Assembly: GCF_011300455.1 (NCBI RefSeq)
Contig: NZ_CP049869.1
Span: forward strand, 2,445,501-2,509,500
DNA length: 64,000 nt
Origin: Sphingomonas piscis
GTDB lineage: Bacteria; Pseudomonadota; Alphaproteobacteria; Sphingomonadales; Sphingomonadaceae
Direction: 5' to 3'
Below are positions 18,685-26,967 of this stretch, one piece after another; the stretch's first letter is position 1; every line of letters begins with the position of its first letter. Position numbers and translations under genes: made by a program. The notes under the pieces were generated by a model, which did no database searches, was not told where the DNA came from, and saw nothing but the letters and a program-made list of their open reading frames with translations.

Positions 18685-19812
18685 ATGAAGATCGCGGTCC
18701 TCAAGGAAATGGCGCCGGGCGAGTCTCGCTGCGCCGCCATCCCGGAGACCGTGAAGAAGTTCGTCGGCCTTGGCGCCGACGTTGCGGTGGAAAGCGGGGC
18801 AGGCGCCTCGGCTTCCATTTCCGATGACGAATTCGCCGCCGCCGGCGCTTCGCTCGGCAGCCGTGCCGACATCCTCAATGGCGCGGGCATCATCTTGTGC
18901 GTTGCGGGTCCCGACCCGTCGGGTCTTGCGGGTGGGGCACCAGGCGCGCTGCTGATCGGCGCGCTGGATCCCGCGGGCAGATCGGAGGCCGTTCAGGGCT
19001 ATGCGGGCGCGGGCCTCGACGCATTCGCGATGGAATGGATGCCGCGCATCACCCGCGCGCAGTCGATGGACATTTTGTCGTCGCAGTCCAACCTGGCCGG
19101 CTACAAGGCAGTGGTCGACGCCGCCGCGGCCTACGGCCGCGCCTTTCCGATGATGATGACCGCCGCCGGCACCGTCAGCCCCGCCAAGGTCTTCGTCATG
19201 GGCGTCGGCGTTGCCGGACTTCAGGCGATCGCAACCGCCCGCCGCATGGGGGCGCAGGTCAGCGCCACCGACGTCCGTTCCGCCACGAAGGAGCAGATCC
19301 AATCGCTCGGCGCCAAGGCGATCTTCGTCGAGAATGTCGCCGGTATCGAGGGCGAAGGGCAGGGCGGTTATGCCGGCGAAATGTCCGACGAGTATAAGAA
19401 GGCGCAGGCCGAGCTCGTCTCCAGCCACATCGCCAAGCAGGACATCGTCATCACCACCGCCTTGATCCCCGGCCGTCCCGCGCCGCGGCTGGTCAGCGAT
19501 GCGCAGCTTGCCACCATGCGGCCCGGCAGCGTCATCATCGATCTGGCGGCCGGCGCGGGCGGCAATGTCGAAGGTTGCCGTGCCGATCAGCTGACGGAAA
19601 TCCACGGCGTCAAGGTCATCGGTGCGTCCAACCTGGCACGCAGCCTTCCGGCGGACTCCTCGGCCCTGTTCGCCCGCAACCTGTTCAACTTCCTCAGCGC
19701 CTTTTGGGACAAGGATGCCGGCGCGCCCGTGCTTCCCGACGAGGATGAGATCGTGCGTGGCATCTGCCTGACGCACGGCGGCAAGATCGTTCACGAGAGA
19801 CTGGCCAGCTAG
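18685..19812 (+). CDS. pntA: NAD(P) transhydrogenase subunit alpha part 1 (domain dI)
   Basis: 375 residues from MKIAVLKE, chosen over an open upstream extension. It has the NAD-binding domain dI: ESRCAAIPETVKKF, MPRITRAQSMDILSSQSNLAGY, VMGVGVAGLQAIATARRMGA and RPGSVIIDLAAGAGGN. The split-alpha arrangement (PntAa, PntAb, PntB) is usual in alphaproteobacteria. Together they couple hydride transfer between NADH and NADP to proton flow. Here the other two subunits lie 3.6 kb downstream, so the operon is interrupted. Confidence 0.95.
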   Translation: MKIAVLKEMAPGESRCAAIPETVKKFVGLGADVAVESGAGASASISDDEFAAAGASLGSRADILNGAGIILCVAGPDPSGLAGGAPGALLIGALDPAGRSEAVQGYAGAGLDAFAMEWMPRITRAQSMDILSSQSNLAGYKAVVDAAAAYGRAFPMMMTAAGTVSPAKVFVMGVGVAGLQAIATARRMGAQVSATDVRSATKEQIQSLGAKAIFVENVAGIEGEGQGGYAGEMSDEYKKAQAELVSSHIAKQDIVITTALIPGRPAPRLVSDAQLATMRPGSVIIDLAAGAGGNVEGCRADQLTEIHGVKVIGASNLARSLPADSSALFARNLFNFLSAFWDKDAGAPVLPDEDEIVRGICLTHGGKIVHERLAS

Positions 19813-19813
19813 G

Positions 19814-20179
19814 ATGGGCTTTTTCGCGGCGACCGAAGTCGACGTCTCCGACATCGACAAGAAATATGGCGCGTTGCTCCTTGATGACGAGCGCATCCTC
19901 GCGGCATTCAAGACCATTCGCGACGTCGTTTTCCTCACCGGCGACCGGCTGTGCCTGATCAACATCCAGGGACTGACCGGCAAAAAGGTGGAGGTCACCA
20001 GCATCCCCTACCGGTCGATCGTCCGCTACAGTATCGAGACCGCCGGCACCTTCGATCTCGACGCCGACCTCAAGATCTGGATCAGCAGCACTCATGAGCC
20101 GCTGGAGATCAAGATCGGCCGCGGCTCCGACCTGCCGGGCATTCAGAAGCTGCTCGCGAAAGGCGTGCTTCGTCGCTGA
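19814..20179 (+). CDS. bacterial PH-domain protein
   Basis: 121 residues, single domain. Pattern: DDERILAAFKTIRDVVFLTGDRLCLINIQGLTGKKVEVTSIPY then a C-terminal helix (GIQKLLAKGVLRR). The LT(D/G)(R/K)L...(G)KK...SIPYRSI blocks match the bPH family (YvbH/YokE type), small soluble beta-barrels of unknown function. It starts 1 base after pntA stops, so it is probably cotranscribed with it. Confidence 0.8.
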   Translation: MGFFAATEVDVSDIDKKYGALLLDDERILAAFKTIRDVVFLTGDRLCLINIQGLTGKKVEVTSIPYRSIVRYSIETAGTFDLDADLKIWISSTHEPLEIKIGRGSDLPGIQKLLAKGVLRR

Positions 20180-20183
20180 GCGG

Positions 20184-20606
20184 CTAATCGCCGATGAGGT
20201 GAAGCATCAGGGTCCGGCGCTGCGGCCGACGCCGATGCTCGAAAAGGTAGATGCCCTGCCAGGTGCCCAGGGTCATCCGGCCATGCCGGACCGGGACTGA
20301 AAGGCTTGTCTGGGTCAGTGCCGTGCGCAGATGGGCCGGCATGTCGTCCAGACCTTCGTCGTTATGGCTGTAGTCGGTGGCGCTTTCGGGCGCGATCCGC
20401 GCGAAATAATCTTCCACGTCCCGCTTGGCCGCCGGCGCCGCATTCTCCTGGATCAGCAAGGATGCGGACGTATGCTTGCAGAAGATGGTAAGCAGGCCGG
20501 TCGCTATCCCCGACGTGTCGAGCCATGCCTCGATCTCGTCGCTGATCTCGTGGAGACCCTGTTCACGGGCGGTGATGGTGATGGTGTTGAGATGCTGCCG
20601 GATCAT
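20184..20606 (-). CDS. YjbQ/UPF0047 family protein
   Basis: 140 residues from the ATG at 20606. Signatures FCKHTSASLLIQENA, DVEDYFARI, YSHNDEGLDDMPAHLRTAL and GTWQGIYLFEHR are diagnostic. E. coli YjbQ has weak thiamine-phosphate synthase activity in vivo, though the native role is unclear; the conserved HTSA/H..EG.DD.PAH set suggests metal-dependent chemistry. It converges on the PH-domain gene with 4 bases between stops. Confidence 0.92.
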   Translation of the reverse strand: MIRQHLNTITITAREQGLHEISDEIEAWLDTSGIATGLLTIFCKHTSASLLIQENAAPAAKRDVEDYFARIAPESATDYSHNDEGLDDMPAHLRTALTQTSLSVPVRHGRMTLGTWQGIYLFEHRRRPQRRTLMLHLIGD

Positions 20607-20646
20607 GTCGGGCAACCAACGTTGCGGCGCCAAAACCGCTGCAATG

Positions 20647-20674
20647 AAAAAAGCCGCCCGCGGCTGCGGACGGC
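20647..20674 (-). terminator. intrinsic terminator of the small-peptide transcript
   Basis: On the minus strand a 9-bp stem, GCCGTCCGC pairing with GCGGGCGGC (one G-U pair), encloses the loop AGCC and is followed by TTTTTT. It ends 41 bases after the 27-codon reading frame at 20715-20798 and immediately before the yjbQ coding region on the same strand. Confidence 0.85.
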
Positions 20675-20714
20675 TTCGTTTCTTAACCGGCTGGTTGGGC
20701 CGGGTTGGTCTGGC

Positions 20715-20798
20715 TCAGCCACCGACTCCGGTATTGCCGGTGCCCGAACCGCCCCACCAATTCCAAAATGCCCAGCGGGTATGGATCTTCTTCGACAT
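20715..20798 (-). CDS. 27-residue Trp/Gly-rich peptide of unknown function
   Basis: A short frame opens with ATG at 20798 preceded by AAAAGGGGACGGACAG (plausible ribosome site) and stops at 20715. The product starts basic (MSKKIHTR), continues with WAFWNWWGG (four Trp in seven positions) and ends with a Ser/Thr/Gly-rich tail. A strong terminator follows, and a promoter-like pair precedes it, so it appears to be its own transcription unit of about 150-200 nt. No transport or modification genes are adjacent. It could be a membrane-associated peptide, a RiPP-like precursor, or a leader-type ORF within a small RNA. I recognise no family. Confidence 0.55.
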   Translation of the reverse strand: MSKKIHTRWAFWNWWGGSGTGNTGVGG

Positions 20799-20847
20799 CT
20801 GTCCGTCCCCTTTTCAACTGCGATTCGGCAGTCGAGGGACGTTAACC

Positions 20848-20875
20848 TTAATAAGAATGGTTAGCAAGACGTTAA
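20848..20875 (-). promoter_or_regulatory. candidate promoter for the small-peptide transcript
   Basis: On the minus strand TTAACG (20870-20875) and TATTAA (20848-20853) are 16 bases apart, each matching 4 of 6 consensus bases. Predicted start near 20841 gives a leader of about 43 nt. The site lies just past the stop of the CHASE2-EAL gene in an AT-rich patch (TTAACCTTAATAAG) that stands out from the GC-rich surroundings. Confidence 0.35.
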
Positions 20876-20881
20876 GTATTT

Positions 20882-23170
20882 CTACGCAACCGATCGCCTT
20901 TGATCGATGATTAGGCGGCGTCTTAAACTATCGAAGCTCATTGGCCTGCCGATGATAAAGCCTTGAGCGACATCGCATTTCATCTGGACGAGAGCGTCGA
21001 GCACTTCCTGGGTCTCAACCCCTTCCGCCACGACGGTTCGATTGAGCGAATGGGCAAGCGCGATGGTGGACTGAACCATCACCTTGTCGCTTCGGCTCTC
21101 CGTTATTCCACGAATGAAGCTCTGATCGATCTTGATTTCGCTTGCGGGAATCTTCTTCAGATAGTCGAGCGTGGACATGCCGGTGCCATAGTCGTCGATT
21201 GAAATGTTGACGCCGATGTCTCGAAGTTCGCTCAGGACCTTAAGCGAGTCGCGGCTACCGATGGCCGATGTTTCGGTGAGTTCTAGAGTAAGCAGCTCGG
21301 GATCGAGCAGATGTTTAAGCAGGATCGCGGAAAGGCGGGACTTCAGGTCCTTGTCGTCCAACAGGCGGGCGGACAGGTTCACCGCCATATGAAAGGGACG
21401 CCCCGCTCCATTCACCCGAGCCGCGGCCGCAACCGCCTGATCCAAGACGAAATCCGTCAGCTTGCCGATGCGATTGTTCTGTTCAGCCGCCGGGATGAAC
21501 TCGGTAGCTGCGATCGGGCCTTTTTCCGGATGGTTCCATCGTGCCAGCGCCTCCGCGCCGATGATGTGGCGCGTCCGGAGGTCCAGCTTGGGCTGATAGG
21601 CCACCCAGACTTCGCCATTATCGATGGCTTGATCGAGCTTGCTTAGGATCGACAGGCGCCATTTTGCATCCTGCATATTTTCCGGATCGTGAACCTTCCA
21701 GCGGTGACCGTGATGCGACGCGTCCTCCGCTGCCGCGAGCGCGCTGGCGAGGCGATTCGGAACCGAACGGTCGCTGCCAAGCTCGATCCCGAAACAGACT
21801 TGAAGGTCGATCTGGACGTCGCCCACGCGCACGGGATTCCGAAACATCGAATATAACGCGTCGATATGGTCGCCGAACGACAATTGTGCGGGCTCGAACC
21901 AGGCGAAGATGCCGCCGTCGCCATGGTAGATGATTTTGTTTCCCGACCCGACCGTCAATCGCGATACGATCTGTTCGACCAGGTTGCGTTCAGAGCTTGC
22001 AGGTAAGGTCGAGACGACGTCCGCGTAGTTGAGGAATCGGGCGACGACCAGTGCTTGCTCGCGCGAAACGGCTGATGAACGGATTGCGTTCAGGTTTGGG
22101 AGGTCCGACACGTGATTCTTAAGACCGTCACTCTTGAAGTGACGCCATGTCAGCGTGCCCCAGATTGTCGCAAGCAAGAAGAGGCTTGGAGCGATATCGA
22201 CGAAGATGAGCCTCGCTTCCAGAGCCGCGGGAACGAAAATTACGGCCACTGTCGCGCTGCCGAGAATGATGATTTGCTGTTTCCGCGAACGAGTGAGTAC
22301 TGCGGTCGCACAAATCAAGAAGCAGGCAGCAAAGCACCCGAGCCATCCGACTGAGATGGGCGTTCCTGACTTCAGCGTTTCCCCACCCAGGATCTGGATA
22401 TAGGCTCCGGCCATCTGCCCCATGCCGGGGATGAAGAAGCGATCTCCCAACGAAGACGCATCGGCACCAATTACCACGTCCTTTCCGCGTAGCGCACCCT
22501 GGGGCAGGCGGCCGTTCAGCACATCGACGGCAGCAAGGGTTGGGACACTCTTCGGGTCGATCGAGTAGTCGATCGGGAAGTCAGCACCGGTTTCTGCTGA
22601 CGGCACGCGCGCAAGTCGTGAGGCAAGGGACGGGATATTTTGCCCCTTGAACGGGACATTTGTCGGCAAATGCCAGACGGCGTTCTGATAATTATATTCA
22701 ACGCCAATGAAGTGAAGCCCCGTTCCTACCATGAGCAGAGGGGTCGGCCCGGTCAGTTCTCCCTTCTTGCCAATGGCATCCCACAGTCCGCGAACTGGCA
22801 GGAAGACTTTGCCGGATCGCCGAACTGCGGACGCGAGCGCTTGATCTTCGGCAACGTCGCTTTCCGCGTCGAAAGTAACATCGAACAGAATGCGATTGGC
22901 GCCAGCCGCGGTCAGCTTGTCCACCAACTGCCCGTGAACACTCCGCTTCCACGGCCAGCGGCCGACCTGAGCAAGCGAGCTGTCGTCGATGCGGACGAAG
23001 ACGATGTCGCCCGATGCGGGATGGCTGTGGAGCTTGTTGCGGCCGATCCTAAGCTGGTCGTCCACGATCTGGCCGATGCCGACGACACCGATCAGAAAGC
23101 CGAACAGTGCCGCCCAGGCGAGCAGCCTGACCGGGGATTGCCGAACCTTGTCCTTCTTTCGCCAGGGCAA
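20882..23170 (-). CDS. membrane CHASE2 sensor with degenerate GGDEF and EAL phosphodiesterase domain
   Basis: 762 residues. One N-terminal membrane helix (about 12-35), a periplasmic CHASE2 domain (about 40-270: FVRIDDSSLAQVGRWPW, ILFDVTFD, DVVIGADASSLGDRF), then three helices at about 275-345. Next comes a GGDEF-like domain whose active site reads HGDGGIFAWF, so it cannot make cyclic-di-GMP, and an EAL domain with YQPKLDL, AEALARWNH, AVNLSARLL, ELTETS, IDDYGTG, KIDQSF and VAEGVE. Likely an envelope-signal-controlled phosphodiesterase. It sits inside the split pnt locus on the opposite strand. Confidence 0.9.
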   Translation of the reverse strand: MPWRKKDKVRQSPVRLLAWAALFGFLIGVVGIGQIVDDQLRIGRNKLHSHPASGDIVFVRIDDSSLAQVGRWPWKRSVHGQLVDKLTAAGANRILFDVTFDAESDVAEDQALASAVRRSGKVFLPVRGLWDAIGKKGELTGPTPLLMVGTGLHFIGVEYNYQNAVWHLPTNVPFKGQNIPSLASRLARVPSAETGADFPIDYSIDPKSVPTLAAVDVLNGRLPQGALRGKDVVIGADASSLGDRFFIPGMGQMAGAYIQILGGETLKSGTPISVGWLGCFAACFLICATAVLTRSRKQQIIILGSATVAVIFVPAALEARLIFVDIAPSLFLLATIWGTLTWRHFKSDGLKNHVSDLPNLNAIRSSAVSREQALVVARFLNYADVVSTLPASSERNLVEQIVSRLTVGSGNKIIYHGDGGIFAWFEPAQLSFGDHIDALYSMFRNPVRVGDVQIDLQVCFGIELGSDRSVPNRLASALAAAEDASHHGHRWKVHDPENMQDAKWRLSILSKLDQAIDNGEVWVAYQPKLDLRTRHIIGAEALARWNHPEKGPIAATEFIPAAEQNNRIGKLTDFVLDQAVAAAARVNGAGRPFHMAVNLSARLLDDKDLKSRLSAILLKHLLDPELLTLELTETSAIGSRDSLKVLSELRDIGVNISIDDYGTGMSTLDYLKKIPASEIKIDQSFIRGITESRSDKVMVQSTIALAHSLNRTVVAEGVETQEVLDALVQMKCDVAQGFIIGRPMSFDSLRRRLIIDQRRSVA

Positions 23171-23453
23171 CTGGACGCTCCGTGCTGTCGCTTCCGATCC
23201 GCCATGCCGATGAAAGGTTATTAAATTGGAAACCGTGATGGGGTTGACGTCGGTTTCTCGCTCGATTGTGAGGACCTCACGCTTTCCTCTGTCCTACCGC
23301 ATCGCTTTTGTGCATTGTCGCGGCGTGCGCTGGACGGTTCCACATGGCGGTGCGACGGAGGATGGCGGACGTGCTTAACGTCGCGCATGGTGCGCCAAAG
23401 CCCGAGACAATTGAGAACCTAAGCCCTGCCCATTGCCAAAGGATGGCGAACTG

Positions 23454-23741
23454 ATGGATTTCATCTCGATCCTGTCGATCTTCGTTCTGGCCTGCTTCGT
23501 CGGCTATTTCGTGGTCTGGTCGGTGACCCCGGCGCTGCACACGCCCTTGATGGCGGTGACCAACGCCATCTCCTCGGTGATCATCGTCGGTGCGCTGATC
23601 GCGGCGGCGGCGGCGGGAAGCGCCAGTTCGAAGTGGCTGGGGCTGCTGGCAGTGGCCTTGGCAAGCGTCAACATCTTCGGCGGCTTCGCGGTGACGCAGC
23701 GCATGCTCGCAATGTATAAGAAGAAGGAGGGGCGGAAGTGA
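23454..23741 (+). CDS. NAD(P) transhydrogenase subunit alpha part 2 (membrane)
   Basis: 95 residues from MDFISIL (AAAGGATGG ribosome site). Three to four membrane helices with the conserved HTPLMAVTNAISSVIIVGA block of domain dII and NIFGGFAVTQRML at the end. It overlaps pntB by 4 bases (GTGA). This is PntAb of the three-subunit transhydrogenase. Confidence 0.93.
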   Translation: MDFISILSIFVLACFVGYFVVWSVTPALHTPLMAVTNAISSVIIVGALIAAAAAGSASSKWLGLLAVALASVNIFGGFAVTQRMLAMYKKKEGRK

Positions 23742-25189
23742 GCCCCGCCTTGCCCGAAGCCGCGCACGCGCAGCCCTCCTGGGTCCTGCTCGCCTATCTC
23801 ATCGCAGGCGTCTGCTTCATCCTCGCCCTGCGCGGGCTCTCCAGTCCGGAAAGCAGCCGGCGGGGCAACAATTTCGGCATGGCCGGAATGGCGATTGCGG
23901 TCGCGACCACGTTGGCAATCCATGACATTGCCTCGCTGCCGGAGATCGTCGGCGCCATTCTTATCGGAGGCGGCATCGGCCTCGTCATGGCGCGCAAGAT
24001 CCAGATGACGGCCATGCCGCAGCTGGTCGCCGCCTTCCACAGCCTCGTCGGCCTCGCCGCCGTCCTCGTCGGCGCCGCCGCCTTCCTCAACCCCGAGGCA
24101 TTCGGCATTGCGGTGCGCATCACCCCCATCGCCACCCCCAGCTTCGTCAGCATCTTTCCGGTCAGCCGCATCGAGATGGGCCTTGGCGTCGCGATCGGCG
24201 CCATCACCTTTTCCGGCTCCGTCATCGCCTTCCTGAAGCTCAACGGCAACATGTCGGGCTCGCCGATCCTGTTGCCGCTCAGGCACGTCATCAACCTCGG
24301 CACGCTCGTCGCCATCCTCGCGCTGATCGCCTACTTCACGCAGGACCAGAGCGCCTGGGTGTTCTGGACCATCATGGCGCTGAGCTTCGCCATCGGTTTC
24401 CTGCTGATCATCCCGATCGGCGGTGCCGACATGCCGGTCGTGGTCAGCATGCTGAACAGCTATTCGGGCTGGGCCGCGGCGGCGATGGGCTTCACGCTTC
24501 ACAATAGCGCCATGATCATCACCGGCGCGCTGGTCGGCGCCTCGGGTGCGATCCTGTCCTACATCATGTGCCGGGCGATGAACCGCAGCTTCATCTCCGT
24601 CATCGCCGGCGGCTTCGGTGCCGAGGCAAGCAGCGGCGGCGCGGCGGCGGCTATCGATCGCCCCTACAAACGCGGCTCGGCCGAGGACGCCGCCTTCCTG
24701 ATGAAGCAGGCCGACAAGGTCATCATCGTCCCTGGCTACGGCATGGCCGTCGCCCAGGCGCAGCACGCGCTCCGGGAGATGGCGGACCTGCTGAAGAAGG
24801 AAGGGGTGGAGGTCAAATATGCCATCCACCCGGTCGCCGGCCGCATGCCCGGTCACATGAACGTGCTGCTCGCCGAGGCCAACGTGCCCTATGACGAGGT
24901 GTTCGAGCTGGAGGACATCAACAGCGAGTTCGCGCAGGCCGACGTGGCCTTCGTGATCGGCGCCAACGACGTCACCAATCCCGCGGCCAAGACCGACAAG
25001 AGCTCGCCCATCTACGGCATGCCGGTCCTTGACGTTGAAAAGGCCCGCACCGTGCTGTTCATCAAGCGCTCGATGGGCGGCGCCGGCTACGCAGGTGTGG
25101 ATAACGAGCTATTCTACCGCGACAACACGATGATGCTTCTTGCGGACGCCAAGAAAATGGTCGAGGAAATCGTCAAGAGCTTGGGATAG
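23738..25189 (+). CDS. pntB: NAD(P) transhydrogenase subunit beta
   Basis: 483 residues with a GTG start overlapping PntAb. About nine membrane helices, then the NADP-binding domain dIII from about residue 300: VIIVPGYGMAVAQAQHALREM, HPVAGRMPGHMNVLLAEANVPYDEV, DVAFVIGANDVTNPAAK, and KRSMGGAGYAGVDNELFY. It completes the proton channel and NADP site of the energy-linked transhydrogenase. Confidence 0.97.
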   Translation: MSPALPEAAHAQPSWVLLAYLIAGVCFILALRGLSSPESSRRGNNFGMAGMAIAVATTLAIHDIASLPEIVGAILIGGGIGLVMARKIQMTAMPQLVAAFHSLVGLAAVLVGAAAFLNPEAFGIAVRITPIATPSFVSIFPVSRIEMGLGVAIGAITFSGSVIAFLKLNGNMSGSPILLPLRHVINLGTLVAILALIAYFTQDQSAWVFWTIMALSFAIGFLLIIPIGGADMPVVVSMLNSYSGWAAAAMGFTLHNSAMIITGALVGASGAILSYIMCRAMNRSFISVIAGGFGAEASSGGAAAAIDRPYKRGSAEDAAFLMKQADKVIIVPGYGMAVAQAQHALREMADLLKKEGVEVKYAIHPVAGRMPGHMNVLLAEANVPYDEVFELEDINSEFAQADVAFVIGANDVTNPAAKTDKSSPIYGMPVLDVEKARTVLFIKRSMGGAGYAGVDNELFYRDNTMMLLADAKKMVEEIVKSLG

Positions 25190-25244
25190 CTGGATAATTT
25201 CCGTTATCCCAGCGCCGGTAAAGAGCGCGGGAAGGGGAAGCGTT

Positions 25245-25964
25245 TTGCGCAAATTGGGCATCATCGGCGGCGCGAGCTGGTCGTCGACCGCCATGTATTA
25301 TGACCAGATCAACAGGGCCGTCGCACAGCGGCTGGGCGGGCTGCACAGCGCCCGGTTGGTGATCGAAAGCCTCGACTTCGAAGCCGACTATGCGAGCTTT
25401 CACCGCAGCGGGGATTGGGCCGGCGCCGACCGGGTGATCGCCGGCGCCGCGGCGCGGCTCAAGGCGGCGGGCGCCGAAGGCCTGCTGCTCGCCTCCAACA
25501 CGATGCACAAGAATGTCGAGGCGGTGCGCGCCGCTGTCGACCTGCCGATCGTCGACATTCGCGAGATCACTGCTGAGCGGTTGAAGGCGGACGGCCGCAG
25601 CCGCATCGCCCTGCTCGGCACCCGTTTCACCATGACCGAAGCCTGGGCGCGCGGCCCCTACGAAGAGCGTGGAATCGTCATCCAGGAGCTGAACGCCGAA
25701 TGGCGCGCCGAGGTCGACCGGATCATCTACGAGGAGCTCGCCGGCGGCCGCGTGGTCCGCGACAGTCAGCGCAAGCTGAAGACGCTGATCACCGAACTTC
25801 AGAAGCAGAAGGTCCAGGCGGTGGTGCTCGCCTGCACCGAGCTGGTCATGGCCGTCGACGTCCGCGCCAACGTCCTCCCCGTCTACGACACCACCGCGAT
25901 CCACGCCCGTGCGGCAATGGAATGGATGCTCGCCGACGAGGAGCAGGCGAGGGCGGCCGCCTAG
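25245..25964 (+). CDS. aspartate/glutamate racemase family protein
   Basis: 239 residues from a TTG start at 25245 preceded by GGGAAGGGGAAG; no better ATG keeps the N-terminus RKLGIIGGASWSST. The two catalytic cysteines of the family appear to be changed on the N-terminal side: the first site reads LLLASNTMHKN (Ser or Asn in place of Cys), while the second is present (VVLACTEL). YgeA-like and EcL-DER-like members that lack one Cys are epimerases or lyase-like, so racemase activity is not certain. Transcribed in the same direction as pntB. Confidence 0.85.
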   Translation: MRKLGIIGGASWSSTAMYYDQINRAVAQRLGGLHSARLVIESLDFEADYASFHRSGDWAGADRVIAGAAARLKAAGAEGLLLASNTMHKNVEAVRAAVDLPIVDIREITAERLKADGRSRIALLGTRFTMTEAWARGPYEERGIVIQELNAEWRAEVDRIIYEELAGGRVVRDSQRKLKTLITELQKQKVQAVVLACTELVMAVDVRANVLPVYDTTAIHARAAMEWMLADEEQARAAA

Positions 25965-26027
25965 CTTTCCTTGCTCCGACAAGGGTGGCTTCGCCCGTGC
26001 GGCTGGAATGGAGTCTGAGCAACCAAC

Positions 26028-26051
26028 GTCCGCTTCCCACCCATTGCGGAC
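26028..26051 (+). repeat. 24-bp palindromic repeat, single copy
   Basis: GTCCGC and GCGGAC arms flank a 12-base centre TTCCCACCCATT. Member of the dispersed family described under the findings; CCACCCATT orientation. It lies in the gap after the racemase gene. Confidence 0.8.
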
Positions 26052-26077
26052 ACGCGCGGTGCCAGTATTCATTGAGC

Positions 26078-26332
26078 ATGAGCGATGGGCGAACATTGCC
26101 TGGCGGCGTGGTTCACGAACTTCCTGACGACTTGCGAGCCGTCCTGATAGTGGACGAAGCTGCTTCTGCTACCTGGAATGACATCACACCCCTTGCCCGC
26201 AACGAGTGGATTTGCTGGGTGATCTCAGCGAAGAAAGCCGAGACGCGGGACAAGCGCGTCCGATGGGGTTGCGAGAGTCTTGGCGAGGGAAGGCGCCGAC
26301 CTTGCTGCTGGCCTGGATGCCCGCATCGCTAA
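26078..26332 (+). CDS. YdeI/OmpD-associated family protein (short)
   Basis: 84 residues. It has LPDDLRAVL, ATWNDITPLARNEWICWV, SAKKAETRDKRVRW and the C-terminal RRRPCCWPGCPHR, matching the C-terminal YdeI module in which the EYVRWIEEAKRPETR and CCxPGCPHR blocks are conserved. In E. coli YdeI has been tied to peptide and acid resistance; the molecular role is unknown. The ATG at 26078 is the only good start. Confidence 0.75.
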   Translation: MSDGRTLPGGVVHELPDDLRAVLIVDEAASATWNDITPLARNEWICWVISAKKAETRDKRVRWGCESLGEGRRRPCCWPGCPHR

Positions 26333-26347
26333 GAAAGGCTGTGCCAC

Positions 26348-26407
26348 GTCCGCTTTCCACCCGTTCTGGACGTTCAGCCGAGAGTCCGCTTTCGACCCAT
26401 TGCGGAC
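26348..26407 (+). repeat. dimer of the 24-bp palindromic repeat
   Basis: Two units at 26348-26371 (imperfect right arm, CTGGAC) and 26384-26407 (perfect), offset 36 bases, joined by GTTCAGCCGAGA. Both in the CCACCCATT/CGACCCATT orientation. Located between the YdeI-like gene and a lipoprotein gene. Confidence 0.8.
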
Positions 26408-26435
26408 ATTCGATCCTGAGGGCAAACTCTCCGGT

Positions 26436-26936
26436 ATGCAGCCCTCCAAGCGCCTAACGCTGTGCGTTTTAGCTGCTGCTCTTGGTGGCTGCTCCTACAG
26501 CTACAGTCTGCGTGCCGTTGTCATAAACGGCCGCTTGGCGTTCGTTGTTGATCCCTCGTCTGGGCGATCACCGGATTGCGTAAGGGGCATCACTGTATCC
26601 TTGGACGACAGCGGCCCAAATGCTGTGGCTGAGCAGGGCGACGACGAAGGCTTAGTTAAGAATGGCGGTGCCTATTGGTGGGAGAACAAGGAGACCGGTT
26701 CATGCCTGAACGACTTTCCGGTCTTTTATGGCGCACCGCTTGAAGGCAAGCCTTTCGACTACGGCGATGAACACTCTGGATATGTGAGGCCGAAAAAGCT
26801 GCGCGTTGGAGTGATTTACGAAGTCAACGCCCAAAGTAGCGGCTCAGGTTATGGCAGCGGGTGGTTTCGCATTACGCCTCAACTGACAGTGGAGAGCTGG
26901 CCCGAAGATCCCACGCCGGTGAGCCCCAGCAGCTAA
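26436..26936 (+). CDS. hypothetical lipoprotein
   Basis: 166 residues from the ATG at 26436, which opens a lipoprotein signal (KRLTLCVLAAALGGC, lipobox LGGC at about residue 19). The mature part has paired cysteines (SPDCVRGITV, TGSCLNDFPV), a tryptophan-rich AYWWENK and a Gly/Ser stretch near the C-terminus. I recognise no family. The frame is open upstream through the repeat dimer but that part is not protein-like. Confidence 0.6.
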   Translation: MQPSKRLTLCVLAAALGGCSYSYSLRAVVINGRLAFVVDPSSGRSPDCVRGITVSLDDSGPNAVAEQGDDEGLVKNGGAYWWENKETGSCLNDFPVFYGAPLEGKPFDYGDEHSGYVRPKKLRVGVIYEVNAQSSGSGYGSGWFRITPQLTVESWPEDPTPVSPSS

Positions 26937-26967
26937 TTTCCGCTTCTCACCTTTTCCAGACGCTCGC

